From NCBI GenBank assembly GCA_029204225.1, contig CM055094.1, forward strand, positions 6,394,548 to 6,458,547: a stretch of 64,000 nt of DNA. The letters run 5' to 3'. Shown here in pieces: positions 11,801 to 24,840 of the stretch. This DNA comes from Diphasiastrum complanatum (lineage: Eukaryota > Streptophyta > Lycopodiopsida > Lycopodiales > Lycopodiaceae). Numbering within the stretch: the stretch's first letter is position 1; every line of letters begins with the position of its first letter. Under the pieces are notes generated by a model that saw nothing but the letters and a program-made list of their open reading frames with translations, had not been told where the DNA came from and ran no database searches. The position numbers and the translations under genes are program-made.

Positions 11801-13664
11801 TGAAAATGACATGTATTCACTAAGTAAGAAAATCAGCACGTTGCTTTAAACTTAAAGCACAAAGAGCTTTAAATCGAACTCTAGGCAATGCCTTAGTGAA
11901 CACGTCTGCAATATTATCCTCCGTGGGACAATATTCAAGCGTGATGTCGCCATTATGAAGCTTCTCCCGAACAAAGTGATAGTGGATCTCGATATGCTTT
12001 GTTCTTGCATGAAATACTGGATTTCGTGCAATGGCAATAGCATTTTGACTATCCGTAAATAGGAGAGTAGTTGAGGGCTGGCCATGCTTCATATCGACAA
12101 GTAATTGTCTCAGCCATATACACTCCGTAGTGGCTAAAAATGTTGCTCTATATTCTGCTTCACTTGAGGATGTAGCAACGGTGGGCTGCTTCTTGCTTAA
12201 CCAAGAAACTGCAGAATTTCCAATGAAAAAGCAATGACCACTAGTAGAGTGACTAGTGTCTTGATCTCCACCCCAATCCGAGTCACAAAAACCAGCCAAA
12301 CATGCATCATCACTAGAAGGATAAAACAGACCAAGTGTTTTACTTCCTTGAAGATATCGAAGGATCCTCTTCAATGCTTTCCAATGTGATGTCAACGGAA
12401 CATGCATGAATTGACTCATGAGGAAAACACTATAAGATATGTCTGGTCTTGAGTTGCATAAGTAAATGAGACTTCCAACCGCTTGACAATATAGTATAGT
12501 ATCAAATGGTTCACCACCACTTTGATTACTTAACTTCAGGCCCGTCTCAATTGGTGTAGCAACCGGCTTGCAATCTTCCATTTTAAAACGCTTCAAAATC
12601 TGCTTAATGTACCGCTGTTGGGTAATGAAGATTCTAGTCTTTCCTTGCAAAATCTCAAGACCAAGGTAGAAATGCAATTGGCCTAAATCTGATGTATCAT
12701 AAAGTGAAGCAAGATCAGATTTTAAGGCTGCAATATATTGTTCATTACTACCCGTAATGATAATATCATCAACATATAGCAAAATGATGATGATAAACTC
12801 AGATGTATGCATGACATATATCGTAGATTCACTAGGACTGTTAGAAAACCCACGATCACAAAAGTATGTGTGTATCTTTTGATACCACATCCTTGGAGCT
12901 TGTTAAACTTTCCATTAAGATCACCATTGAGGAAGGCTGTCTTTATGTCAAGTTGGTGCATACACCAACTATGATGGGCAACCAAAGCAGTGACTATCCT
13001 TACGAATGTTATTCGTGCGGTAGGTGCAAAAGTTTCCTCATAATCAATGTCCTCCTTTTGCGCATAACCTTTGGCAACAAGTCTTGCCTTGTACCTTTCA
13101 ACAGTACCATCGGACTTGTACTTGATCTTATAAACCCATTTACAGCCAATTGCTTTCTTTCCATGTGGAAGATCAACAAGAACCCATATTTGGTTCTTTA
13201 TGAGTGAGTCACTCCTCATTCATCGCGTCCTCCCAACATTTTACTCCTCTGGCCTGCTCATAAAAAACAAGTTCTATTGCACTATCCTCAATAGATGTAA
13301 GAGCAAAATCAGAAAAATCAGTAAATTCTCTTGATTTAGATGAGGCACGAGTCTTCCCTTCATAGAAGCGGTTCACTTTGCTATCCTGCAAAGTCTGCAA
13401 TAGCCATTTAGGGACTGGTTTAGGCTGTCCAACAGCCTTACTTTGATCAATGCTTTGCTGTCCAAAGTGATCTGAACTGTCAACACTTTGCTGTCCAAAG
13501 TGCTCTGAAATTGGACTATGCTGTCCAAAGTTTTCAACAGGCCAATCCTCTTCATAAATTTGCTCCTCTTGATGAATTACGGGCTGTTCGCTTGAAGAAC
13601 CAGTGGGCTGTCCATTGGAGGATATGGTAGTCCCAATCCTTAAAGGTAATGGCAAAATTATCAT
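11801..13664 (-). pseudogene. Ty1/copia RT and RNase H, with linker, deleted internally
   Basis: Minus strand. The linker before RT (13664-13219) carries three near-repeats FGQHSPISEH / FGQQSVDSSD / FGQQSIDQSK. RT starts at 13219 (WVLVDLPHGKKAIGCKWVYKIK, DYEETFAPTARITFVRIV, QLDIKTAFLNGDL). About 30-40 codons that normally carry YMEQPPGF and LYGLKQAPR are missing between 12905 and 12880, with a frame change. RT then resumes with the active site LLYVDDIIITG, and RNase H follows (YLQGSKTLGLFY, GFCDSDWGGD, SWLSKKQPTVATSSSEAEYRA, FHARTKHIEIHYHFVREKL) to 11820. Integrase, protease and gag are absent. A fairly young but defective copy. Confidence 0.92.
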
Positions 13665-13887
13665 CGGTTAATTCATAAGTCTGTTGGATCCATGAAGTTT
13701 TTTGGAATAAAACGATATTAAAATTCACCAAATCAATGGTGACAATGATTGCGAGACATCTATTAATCTGAAAAGCTTTTAGTTTTTGCTTAGTATAAAG
13801 AGGTATGATTGATAATACTTCTCTCATGGAGTAGAGGCTTGGGACATTGGTGGTGAAAGATTCTTCATGAGGAGAACGTGATGTCAT
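13665..13887 (-). other. Unrecognised open frame
   Basis: An open frame from 13887 (MTSRSPHEESFTTNVPSLYS...) containing NFNIVLFQKTSWIQQTYELTD. It overlaps the end of the copia linker in another frame. The amino-acid composition looks protein-like rather than random, but I do not recognise it. It could be a piece of an unknown retroelement or of a host exon. No start context or splice sites support it as a gene. Confidence 0.3.
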
Positions 13888-15395
13888 TTTGTAACTTGGT
13901 ACCGAACATGTTTGGACATCGAATGCTAGAATTCATGTTTTGCACACTTGATTACGGAAGATATTGCTGAAAAGTTTCTGTAGAGCGCATTTTTCTTAGA
14001 CAAGTGATTATCTAAGATAAAGATCGCCTGTGAAATTGTAGGCAACACACAAACATTTCAGGTGAGAATTTCTTTGGTAAAAGGCAAAGAAATGAGTCTC
14101 ATGAAACAATGTTCACAACATCAAAAAAACCATAGGCATGTGTGTGCAATAACCTCTCCCGTGTACAAACCTTTGTAAATAATGTTAAGTAATATTGATG
14201 TTTATGTTTTCTATTTGTTCGTGTATGTGTTCATGTCAAAGCGTGGGTAATGCTTGACAAATATGCGTATCTAACGTTGGATGTATCGATACATATCTAA
14301 TGTATCCATATGCATCGGATCCCCTATCCCATGTTGGGCACCAGTGGTGCATCACACAAAATATGTACAATACAGTACAAAGTGGGAGCTTGGTCCATAT
14401 GCGGACAGGGAAATAAGTGTGTAACTAATACAATTGTAAAGCTGAAAAATTGCAGGAAATGAACTGCAAAGTATCGAAAACCGTATGAGTACACAGTTAC
14501 AACCCGTAGCAGGCCTAGAAGTCTAAAATAAAATCTGTAACCTATTGATATCGTTTTGAGGCAATTAAAAATATTTTATCTCATATGTCCGTTCCCGACG
14601 CACCTTGCACTCCATTAACCCCTGTGACCCCCCCCCCCCCCTCCACAATCCATCCAAAACACCCCCCACCAAAGGATTGACAAACAAATTTTGGCCACAT
14701 CTATGTCCGCCTTCAGCGGGCACACTTTTCTAATAGTGTTTGGAAAAAAATGAGGTAATACACTCTATGTCATATGTAAGCATGAAGGTGGGTAAATCGA
14801 TTAAGAGGCTTCACATGTGTGAAGTACAACCTACTGTACGGACTCGTAGTAGAGAGCAAAATACAAGTGATCATAAATGAATTGGACACAACAAATTGCA
14901 TGTGAAAGATAGATCTACTCAAAATTGTATGTAAAATATAAATCGAAAATGAGTATATACATATAGCATGAGATTTGGGCTGATCTAACCTACTTCACAC
15001 ATGTGAGATAATCCTATGACTTGTCCTTTTCCCCCTGCCAAAGTCTCATACAAATCTATAACCATCCAATCAAATTGCACCAACTCAAAAAATTCTAAAA
15101 TTGATCCTAACTTGGAAAACTTGACTATTTGCTTTATTGGCCTTTGAGATTATGTGCTAGCCAATGTAGGCCTATCCTTTACATGTGGGAACAACCTCCA
15201 CACGTGGAATTTCCCTATCGACATAATATATTGTTTTAATCAAGCTAGTAATTGCATTTTTCACACCACCTCAACCCGTTCATGTCTAGATTGCATGTCA
15301 ACATCTAGATTCCAAGAAGATAGTAGGCAAGCTCTAAACATGTCATGTCAAATTTCTTTGACAACTAAGATTTGATTTCACATAAGAACTTGAGA
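13888..15395. other. Non-coding, with poly-C at 14628-14641
   Basis: No protein or RNA gene recognised. A 14-bp C run lies at 14628-14641. Otherwise AT-rich sequence. Confidence 0.5.
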
Positions 15396-15990
15396 TCATT
15401 GCTTAGTAGCAGTGCATCATTTACATACAAAACAACAATGATCTAGTAAGGGCCTACAAACTTCTTGTAGATATTTCCATCTGCTACATTTGCTGAAAAT
15501 TTGAGATGTAGAAAGATTTCATTAATTCTCTATAATCAGGTCCTAAGAGCCTATTTTAGCCCAAAAAGAGCCTTGTGGATTATACAAACTTTGTGTTCTA
15601 AATTTGGTTTAGTGAATACTTTTGGCTGCTTCATATAAACTTTTTCATGAAAAAACCATTAAGAAATGCAATCTAAACATCCACTTGAATGCAACTCTAG
15701 ATATTTAGTGGTGTAATGCTAAGAAATGCTCTGATTGAAATGATTTTGACCACTAGACTAAATCTCTCAGTATAGTGTACTACTGGAATCTGAGAAAATC
15801 CTCTGACTAACAATTTAGATTTCCATTTGAAATTAGTTCCATCATGATGGAATTTCTTCTTGAAAATCCATTTATAGTCAATAACTCTTTTGCCTTTAGG
15901 AAGTTCAGTAAGCGTTCGTGTCTCATTTTTAATGAGTGAGCTATATTCATATTTCATGGCTTCTCTCCACTTATTTGAATTAGTGACTTA
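15396..15990 (-). pseudogene. Degenerate copia reverse transcriptase
   Basis: The 15957-15697 frame holds YEYSSLIKNETRTLTELPKGKRVIDYKWIFKKK, a copia RT start. Below 15697, a frame broken by stops keeps the FLNG...YMKQP order, a PHKALFGLK-like step and finally IVVLYVND near 15400-15440, the YVDD active site changed to YVND. Many stops and frameshifts mark it as an old copy. The pre-RT linker may continue to about 16190. Confidence 0.8.
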
Positions 15991-16199
15991 CAAAGATTTT
16001 GAAAATGTTTGAGACTCTTCTACAAATGTCTGAAATTCTTGAGGAGAAAACATGCTAGTTGAATGACCTTCAAAGGGTTGTATCAGTTTGTTCGGACTCA
16101 ACATCTGAACTAGAATTTTCTACTTGAGGAGCATAACTTATAGAAGGTATGTTAGAACGTGATGGACTAGAAATGATTGGTGCAGGAGTAGAAAATGAT

Positions 16200-17043
16200 T
16201 CGAAATTATGTAAATATACACTCTCTAGAACAGTCTATAGAAATACATGCAAAGTCAAAGCGGAGCTTGAGCAACCATCGACATTGCAGTATTCGACGAT
16301 CTATCGGTAGTCAACGAATTGTCACCAGACAACGTTAGAGTTCACCATCGAACTATCGACAGTGAACAAACTATCGAATGTCAAGTTACCACTTGAAATG
16401 GAGCTCGCTAACTGCTGACTATGTCACAGTTCGCTATACTACTATACGCAGTAACTCCTCACTTTCAAGACTAAAATCTTGTAACTCTTAAATGTGCCTA
16501 ATACAGCCGTTAACTACTATGTGTATATATACAGTTAAACATGAATAAGGGAGTACCGCGACAGCTACTAGAGTAAGAGGTTGAATAGCATGAGTGATTA
16601 AGAATTTTTCTATGAGAACTCCATTGCATCTTAAATATCCAATTCCTCATAATCAGAGATGAGAGTGGAATAGTATTCCAGAGATAGAGATATAATTCAA
16701 TCTATAAGCAAGCATAGTAGGATTGTAGCACATAGCACATTAGTACTATGAACCATACTCGAGCATAGGATTACAATTTGATTGTTGTACTCACAACAAC
16801 AGAATATAGATTCTCTATTTTCTTAATGCATGCAAGTACTATTGAATGCTTTTTGATAATACTTGCTCTGCTGATATCTAATTCAAAGTAGTGCATGATT
16901 GTCATAGATGCCTAATTTTGATAATTCGTCAAGATCCTGGACCTACAAATTCATCATTCAACTGTTTTCTTTTGTTTGGTGTCATGATCAGACCACCCAA
17001 TTGGGCAGACTAAATTGTTTCATTACATCTTCACACCAACAAG
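16200..17043 (+). repeat. Diverged copia 5' LTR with degenerate primer site
   Basis: The block around ATGGAGCTCGCTAACTGC ... GCAGTAACTCCTCACTTTCAAGACTA (16396-16475) matches in order the LTR at 26927-27505 (ATGGAGCTCATCATATGC ... GCAGTAACGACTTCACTTCAAGACTA). The right edge is near CACACCAACA (17034-17043) and is followed by TGGCATCAGAGTT, a mutated copy of TGGTATCAGAGCC. gag begins about 110 bp further on. The left edge is approximate. Divergence from the other LTR is high by eye. Confidence 0.65.
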
Positions 17044-17161
17044 AGTGGCATCAGAGTTGATAAACTGTATGGATACGCTTCCAACAAGGTGGTATTAGAC
17101 CTCGATTCAAATTATCAATAGAATTCATGACTAATTACCATTATTAGATCATTCTTTAATC

Positions 17162-18290
17162 ATGGAAGGTTCAACTTCAGAAATCCGCTTGATTAACAAG
17201 TTCAACAGTGACGATTTGTACATGTGGAAGTTCAAGATGAAGATGATACTCATCAAAAAAGAGCTATGGGGATACACAAACGGTTCGATAGCCAAACCGG
17301 CAAAACCTGAATTGCAGCCCGCATGGGAAGCAAAGGATGGCAAAGCCCTTGCCATTGTGTCTTTGAATATTAAAGATTCACAAATAGCTCATGTGTTCCA
17401 CTTCCAAAGAAAAATGAGACATTTTGTCTAGTCTTTATGAAACTATAGATGTGTCGACTCGTCTCTTTCTGAGAAAGAAATTTTTATCGCTCAAGATGAG
17501 TGAAGGAACTTCAGTCATTGATCATCTAAACGATTTCAAATAGCTACTTAACCAACTAGCTATAGTAGATTTGCTAGTATAGGACGAAGACGCCAACATG
17601 TCATTACTGTCCAGTCTTTCTCTCTCTTACAAAATTCTAGTATTGCTCTTGAGCAATACTCATGTGCTATCGCTCCAGAAGTTGATGACAAGTTTTTTGC
17701 AAGATGAAGTAAGAAGGAAAAGCTTATCCTCATCGAATATGAAGGCAGTAGTCCTCTATTCAAATAAGCAATAATCCAAGAAAAAGAACTCAAAGGACAA
17801 GATAACTAAAGCTGAGCAAACTGATTTGAACCAACAACAACAACAACAACAACACGATTGATAGCAATCGAAGTTGAAGACCAAACTCTTCTACAAGTAT
17901 TGCAAGAGAACCAACCATGACATCAAGGACTGTCAAGTTCTCAAGCACAACGAAGTAAAGAGAAGATGCTACAACAAGATGGAAGTTTTCATTTTGCCAG
18001 AACCTCTCATGAGGATCTGACGTTGCTGATGGTACAAGATCAACACAGTAGAGATACCCATCAATCATATTTTGATTCAGGTGCTTCCCAACACATGTCT
18101 CCATGAAAATCCCTATTTGAAAGCCTTACACAAGCAAATTCGAAGTATATCTACGTCGGTGACTCAAATACACATAAAATTGAAGGCCAAAGAACAATAT
18201 GCCTTTAGCTTCCGGACGGTAAATAGACATTGATCCGTGAACGGCCACAATACGGGATATTAGAACTCAAAATGGGCCCTTTGTAAAGAT
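17162..18290 (+). pseudogene. Copia gag and protease remnant
   Basis: gag starts at 17162 (MEGSTSEIRLINKFNSDDLYMWKFKMKM, the L-NG/NSD-Y-W-K-F pattern). After a frameshift near 17431 it continues with LFLRKKFLSLKMSEGTSVIDHLNDF. A polyglutamine run (17829-17850) leads to a zinc knuckle that has lost one cysteine (YKYCKRTNHDIKDC). The protease active site is visible as YFDSGASQHMS near 18063-18096, in another frame. Several in-frame stops follow. No integrase follows; the similarity stops at about 18290. Confidence 0.85.
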
Positions 18291-18489
18291 GCTTTTATTG
18301 ACTTCGCACGCTTTCAATGCTGAAGTGACCCAATTAATTGTGTCCATATGTGAGGAACTATAACAGTGGTTGATGGACGGAAATTGTTTTTGCCCTTTCC
18401 AGCCAAATTTTGGTGATTCTCACAAAAATTCCGCCGAGCAGAACAAACGATTGTATTGGACCACAAGTACTACCCGAATACTCTTTTAT

Positions 18490-19855
18490 TGCCCAAATTT
18501 GTACACTCGAGGTTGATTTGATGTCAATATTCGTAAACTGTAGTTAGCTAATTGCTATAGTTTAGGTGCTTCTTGTCATTATTAGGTATACATCTCATTC
18601 TCTTCATTATTTTTGTTCTCTTCATTTTCATTTGTGCTTAGTTTTTTATTTTCTGGCGTAACGGCAACAAGTAATCGGAGACCAAGAAGAACCATTGAAG
18701 CTATCAACATCTACAATGAAAAGAATGCTGAAGATCAATGGATACCTACAATATATCAAAAGTATCAATGGATATTGATGCATCCATTTTCAAAAGGCGT
18801 GTTCTGGAAAAGAAAAAGATCGAATAACATATATAGAAGTTCTTGGAAAGGAAGGATAATGGATTTCAAAGTTTCAACTGCTGGTCAAACTATCACTAAT
18901 GTTTTAGTTCATCACGTTTATTTTCACAATGAAATCAACATTCAGGATCTCAATCCTCATGATAGGAAGAATTACAATCATAAGTATGTGATTAATATTT
19001 ATGTACTCAGATTAATTTTTTTATTTGAAAAATTAACCATGTTTTTGTTGGTTTTTTCATATTTATATCCATCGAATATCATAGGAATAATTGATGTCAT
19101 ACGTTCTGATATCAATTTAATCCAATACAAGGGATGTTCTCCAAAATGCCTCTTGAAATCGAAAATATTTTTTTAAGACCACATTTTTACCCACTACCAT
19201 ATTTCTCCAGTGAGGAATGGATTTCTTTAGACTCAACAATTTCAAAAAGTTTTCGATCGAGAGTGTATATGGATATCCAGAGTATATTAAAATGTAGCAC
19301 ATGATCAAAGAATAATAGATTGAGTTGGTATCTCCTTTTTACAACCATTGTTGATTTTTTTTTTTCTAAATGTAATGTTTGATGAACAAAAACAATATTT
19401 ATTTGTAAGTACCTGAGTGATGAGATGCTTGCCTAGCTGTTGGATGGTCATTGGGATAGAAAAACAAATGGACAAGTTGAGTGCAGGGTTTGTAAGTCGT
19501 CAATGACATTTAGATATCCTATTGTATTATAGAAGATGGATAAAATGCAATAATGAGTGGACTCCATTAAATCAAAATTTCTCGCTACACAACAAAGAGC
19601 AACTACAAATAACAATAAGAAGAAATGACAACATTCTTACTGAGATCAAAGTCTAGGAGGATTGGAGTCTAGATTACATTCAAAGAGAACTTGACATGTT
19701 GCAGTATGACCTTTCTCAATATTATCAATTTTGACTGGATGATATAAAGGTATAAAATACAAAATAATACAGTGATCATGTTTTTTTTGTGCAAATAAGA
19801 GCAAGGCAAGAAGAGCACCTGAAATGCAAAGACATAGGAACAACAATCAAAATTG
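18490..19855 (+). pseudogene. Unknown gene 'A', copy 1 (paralogous to 42290-44085)
   Basis: Coding-like and colinear with 42500-43900, but unrecognised. The first block reads RRPRRTIEAINIYNEKNAED, then MHPFSKGVFWKRKRSNNIYR, SSWKGRIMDFKVSTAGQ and HNEINIQDLNP. A GTATGTG donor after NYNHK and a CATAG acceptor near 19084 fit an intron. Exon 2 holds IIDVIRSDINLIQYKG. The end holds RRNDNILTEI and ELDMLQYDLSQYYQF, with a stop at 19732-19734 shared by both copies. A further shared block (ARQEEHLKCKDIG) at 19802-19850 follows a shared intron-like gap. Defects: the ATG of copy 2 is ACG here (18663), with stops after KIFF and in KV*EDW. The basic KRKRS and RSSWKGR stretches would suit nucleic-acid binding, but that is a guess. 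Confidence 0.6.
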
Positions 19856-19974
19856 AAAATGCATAAATATATAAAATTTCAATATATTTGTATAAAATTT
19901 TCTGTACATGTGAAATATATATTGGCTCATCCACATGAAGGGAGATCATTCATTTTTCAATATCATTTTTTTTT

Positions 19975-20105
19975 GTTCCATGATTTCTAAATCTAGTTCT
20001 ATGGATGGAAGGACCTTTGTTGGGGACTAGCGTCTAGAATATTTCACCAATATCTTTAATGCTTCATGTTGAAAATGCCAGATACCTTGTGGCGTGACTG
20101 GCATA
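19975..20105 (-). pseudogene. Terminal-exon remnant of the Ulp1-like gene, copy 1
   Basis: Minus frames read IWHFQHEALKILVKYS, then PTKVLPSIELDLEIMEQ. They match the terminal exon at 44757-44915 (IMHFRQETIKLVIKNS ... PPKLLPTGEMDLEIIDS) in order. Its position, convergent with and just beyond gene A, is the same in both copies, which is the main support. The upstream Ulp1 exons are absent; an unrelated copia fragment starts at about 20330. Confidence 0.5.
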
Positions 20106-20329
20106 CAAGAAAATTGAGAAAACAAATTAATAAAAAAACTTGTATTAGAAACATATATCAAGAATATAACAAGGACTAATTTCAGAAACATATCTCTTGA
20201 CTGACAATAACAAACTCACGAAAATTACCTAAATAAATATATGACCTTCCGTATATTTGAAAGAGAGTCAGCTTGAGCCAATCACATAAAGAATGATCTT
20301 GCGTTGAAGACTATATACAAAATGCCTTT

Positions 20330-21540
20330 TAGATATGCCTGTTGGCTAAGATAGATTTTCTTCTGAAGTTTATTTCTAGTAATGTGAATTTCTAGCAAAG
20401 AATGAACAGCTCCTAAATCAGTCATGTCAAACTCCTTTGACAGATCACTCTTAGTAGTGTGCAGTAGAGAAGTGTCATTAGACAGAATAAATGCATCATC
20501 TACATAAAGAGCTATGTGAACTGAATGGCGCCTATATGCTTTGAATAAACATTATAGTCAGCTGAATTGTTTGCAAATCCTAATTGAATAAAATAAGAGT
20601 TGATTCTATCGAACCATGTTCTTGCGGCCTATTTCAGACCTAGATTGCTTTGTGTAGCTTTCACACTTTGTGCTCTTGGCCTGTGACTTCAAATCCTTCC
20701 GGTTGGAAGGTTACAGCTCCTCTTCGACATTGCCATTAAGAAATGTTGTCTTGACATCCTTTTGGTGCATTTCGAGGTCTTCTGCAGCTGCTAATACAAT
20801 CAGAGTCCTGATTGACTGCATCTTGATGACAAGACTGAAAATGTCTTGATAATTCACTCTTTGGACTTGAGTGAATCCTTTAGCCACCAGCCGTGCTTTC
20901 CATTTTGCAATGGAACCATCAGATTTGATCTTCTTCTTGAAGATCCACTTGTTGTCGATAACTCTCTTGTGAGTGGGGAAGTCGACCAACGTCCACGTCT
21001 GATTCGTCAAAAGTGAGCTATACTCGCTTTCCATAGCTTCTTGCCACTTCACAGCATCCTTGGAGTTAATTGCTTCGGCTAGGCTCTCTGGTTCTTCTGA
21101 TGAAGTCCAGAATGATTGAGGTGCATACCTCTCAAGAATTGTCCGAGTCCCTGAGGATCTGCGGACGTTGGGTTGACCAGGATGCGATGATGCTTCTTCT
21201 TAAATTTCTTCAGATTTGTTCGAGCTAGCTTGGTCTGGTCTAATGACAGGTATTGTCGGTTGCTCGAAATCTGTAGTTGTAGCTGTAGGTTATGTAGAAG
21301 GAACATCAACGTTGGAAGAATCCATGCTACGTAAAATAGGATGAAATGGCATAGCATCGTTTATCGATGGTTGTTTGAAATCATAGTATGTATGTTCTTA
21401 AAATATTACATCCCTAGAGACAAATACTAAATTGGTGGATGGATCATACAGGCTCCGCATGTTCAGATGATATGTTCTTCTATGCCAGAGTTGATCTTCG
21501 TTTTTTGATGCATTTAATATGCTATCAGAGTTGCTGATTA
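20330..21540 (-). pseudogene. Copia RT fragment with SH3-like tail
   Basis: Minus strand. Near 21400 a VSRDVIF step marks the end of the integrase SH3-like region. The linker runs to 21060. RT begins at 21052 (WQEAMESEYSSLLTNQTWTLVD, HKRVIDNKWIFKKKIKSDGS, WKARLVAKGFTQV) and reaches FLNGNVEEEL. A stretch with frameshifts follows, then ALYVDDAFILSND near 20500-20525 with an intact YVDD box, ending DLGAVHSLLEIHIT near 20380. Orientation is opposite to the copia element it lies in, so it is a later insertion or a recombination product. Confidence 0.85.
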
Positions 21541-22818
21541 TCTTGGCCTGGTTGCTATATTCATGGTTTAATATTTTTTAATGCTTCTACATTAGATTAA
21601 TGGCATTAGCATATGAGTTACCTCCTTCGAACTCTTCCCCTCTCACCCTCTTCACTACTATTGTGGATGACATGTGTGGTTAGTGTTAGGTTGGTGGGGT
21701 TAGAACAGTGCTAAATGTATAAGGCAACTAAAGTAGGCAATTAAATATAGATAGAGATCTATCCTAGTGAAACTAACCCTTCTTGACAGAAGGAGGGCGG
21801 CTCGACCACTATATCTATGACCCTACACAATCACATTGAAATCAAATATCATTATATCATAAGTAAAGTTTTCAACAAAAAGGTAAGCTTGGAGAACTGT
21901 TGAATGTGAGACATGACAACAAACACTTGCACGGAGGTATTGAGCTTGGATGCACACAAAAGATTTTGTGCATAACTAAGTTTGAAGGTCAAGGCATTTA
22001 TGGATTCAAATCAAGAGAGAGTGTTGGATTTATCTGAATTATCGATCTTTAATATACATCCATTGATCTAGCCAGTTCTACAGCTTTACTCATGTTTTTA
22101 CATGGTCTGCAGAAATACATGAGAAAAATGGATATAGTCGGGTTCAACAATGACAAAGAGTATCGAAGGTGTTCGAACGAATGTTTACAAAACCTGTATC
22201 CACTTGTTTTGAAGCTAATACCAAGAGGTGTGTACCTATTTAAAACGGTGTGAAGGCTAAAGAGAACCTTTGAAGTAATACCTTTGAATAGAAAGCCTTA
22301 AATGGATCCTCGGCCCATAACTTGGTTAGAACACTTTGCGGTCTATGGACAGTAGATAGTGAGACTTTAATGAGCTTTACTTGAGGTAGGCCTTTAAAAA
22401 TGGTTTTTTAATCACAAGTTGTAGGTTGCCCTTCTTCCATTGCAAATTTGCCTTCTTCTTGTACCACTCACACTCCTAGTAACTATAGGAGTTTAAAAAA
22501 AATTTAACAATAAAAACAATCAAAGAATTTCGATTTGTCTAATCAGAAGTGTCTGATTCAGTAGGCATCTGAGACAACCATGAATTTACAAGTTTTGATT
22601 AGATCATTACTACTAGAAATAAAGGAAAAAACAGAACTAATAGGAGATGTTACATCGCATGTTTAAACTAGATCGCTATGCAACAACTAGTGATTAGAAA
22701 AGCTATTGGCCAATTTTTTATTAAATAGGTAGAATTATAATAATTTGAAAGTTAGAACAAGAAGTGAATAGTACTCCCATGATATTTTGCTTGGCATTTT
22801 GAGTATTTAGGCTCATTG
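21541..22818. other. Non-coding interval
   Basis: No open frame with recognisable protein on either strand and no RNA gene seen. AT-rich. It lies within the split copia element. Confidence 0.45.
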
Positions 22819-23480
22819 AGTCAGAATTAAAGTAGAACTATTGTGTTACTGTACTGTGGGTCCTATAGTTGACCTCGCCACGAGGCGAGTCAACCGGACA
22901 CGCGTCCCGTCGATGGCAACCTAAGCCATGCAAGGGTTGCCATAGTAAAAAAAATATATGTACAGTGTATTTTAGTTTTCAGAAATATAATTGCTATGTG
23001 AGCTTGGAGGTGAGAGCGCTTTCTATCTATGTTACTGTGTTGCATGATCTATATTTCTGTTTGGAGTGAATTTTAACTTGGTATCAGAGCGGTGCAGTGA
23101 GTGTACACAGTATAGCATAGCCATTAAAGAGAGCTTCGGGAGAATAGTTTTTCTGAGAGTTCGGGATTTACGGCAGGTAGAAAGCGAAAAGTGAAGCACC
23201 GGTGCACAATTTCGTACACGTGGATGCTTGCCAAGCTCAGTAGAGGGTTTCTTAGCCTGAGCATAGAATCAGACAAGGTCAAAAACGGTTAAGAACCGAG
23301 GATTTTGTGGAAGATTTTCTTGAAAAAGTGGCACAAGGGTTTCAGTTTGTTGAAAAACAAACATAACATTGCCGTTTTCCCACCGTTCTGAATGTCGCGA
23401 AGACAAGTTACTAGCGGTGGGAGGTCGCTGAACACCATTACGAGTTGAATGAGAAACATTACGAGGTTCTCCTTAAGGAA
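22819..23480 (+). repeat. 5' LTR (22819-23078), primer site and leader of the AGTT...AACT copia group
   Basis: The LTR runs from AGTCAGAATTAAAG to AATTTTAACT, 260 bp. TGGTATCAGAGC follows without a gap at 23079-23090. The leader to about 23480 matches 5391-5978 and 40264-40611 in reverse orientation. No gag follows. The LTR contains the GGACACGCGTCCCGTCGA block shared with the 5991-6265 and 46107-46379 copies. No polypurine tract precedes it, as expected for a 5' LTR. Confidence 0.85.
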
Positions 23481-24840
23481 TCTTTGAAAATTGACAAAAA
23501 AAAAAATAGGTCATTTCACAAAAACCATGGATTTTGTGCATACAAATCTTTAAAATGACGTGTTTTTCTTATAATTTTAAGATACAAACATGTGAAAAAT
23601 TATAAACCTACAAAAATATGCTTGTTTTGTATATCAAGAAGGTCAACAAAAAAAGTATGTTCAAAATCTCCAAAAAACCTACATAATCTTTTACTTTGTA
23701 CTAATTTTTTGATCTGCTATTTATATAGTATGTCTATTTCCATTGCAATTACCTATACATATAAGTTTTTTAATTTCTATTTAGAGAATATGTCTATTTT
23801 TTAGTTATATTCAAATCTAGAAAAACAGCAAAATAAAGGTATTAAACATTTGATCTATATGATCATGAGTATGACCAATAAGCAGAAAATTGAGTTTGAC
23901 CTTTCGGAATATTTTTTTTGGGTATAAGCATAAATAAGTATCCTAAAACCATTTGGTTTTTATTCTCTCTAGTTGTATTGTCCAACTACAGATACAGGGT
24001 AGGAGGCAAGTGTTTTGGCCAAGCACAATCCTCAATATTTTTGAGGCATTTCTCATCAGAGGAAAAATCTAAAAGACACTCAACTAAAACATGATTTCTT
24101 TATTCTTTTTTATTGGCTGATAAAATTTAGTCCCAAATATTTGCTAACTTGTTTGGTAATGATATATTTTAGAGTTTTGTTTTTGAAGTTTCAGTTAGTT
24201 AGTTCTCGATTTGTCAATTCGATACACTGTATCGAGTTGTCATCTAAATGTTGTCATTTCGTTCTTCAAGATAGTATCTTTATTCAGTGTTCGGGAAAGC
24301 TTTTAGAGGTTTCCCTCCAATGTGATGGTTCAACTCTCGCAAGGAGGGAACTTTTGCCAACTTGCTCCTGTTATCATATTTTTAAGATCCAATCTTATAG
24401 GAGGGTCAATTTGACTGCCCTGATTCCATTTATGCTTCATGTGAATGTTGGTTTGATGATCTTGATAGCATGCAAAGGTGTTGAGATTTCTATTTGATTG
24501 AACTCTCGCATAGGCCTCCTTTTGATTGTTCCTTCATAGGTAACTCTCGCAGAGCTTTCTGTAGGTCCAACTGGTTCAGATCTGACTATGGTGAGCTCTG
24601 CGAGGGTTCTTATGAAGATCTAGTAGTTGATTTATCAATTTGAGTGGTTTTTTTTTTTTTGTTAAATTGGCCTGATATTTTCAAGTGTGATCTGCACTAT
24701 CAAAAATATATATTTTTAGATGATGTTCTACTATCTTTTTGATCCCAAATAGATCTAGATCCTGCATAGATCTTGTTGTAATGATCGTTTGTAGTGTAGG
24801 ATCTTATCTGTAAGCGATCTACATGTCATTATCAGGCTGG
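23481..24840. other. Non-coding, with scattered CTCTCGCA motifs
   Basis: No protein recognised. Between 24330 and 24610 the motif ACTCTCGCA or its complement appears four times. A short self-complementary CGATACACTGTATCG lies at 24220-24234, with a related CGATACGGTGTATC (minus) near 28048-28062. Confidence 0.4.

Noticed and set aside
13888-14640. Right half of the gypsy element beyond the copia insertion
   Set aside because: I looked for gypsy protease or gag on minus after 13664 and for a second ACTGC target site; neither was convincing.
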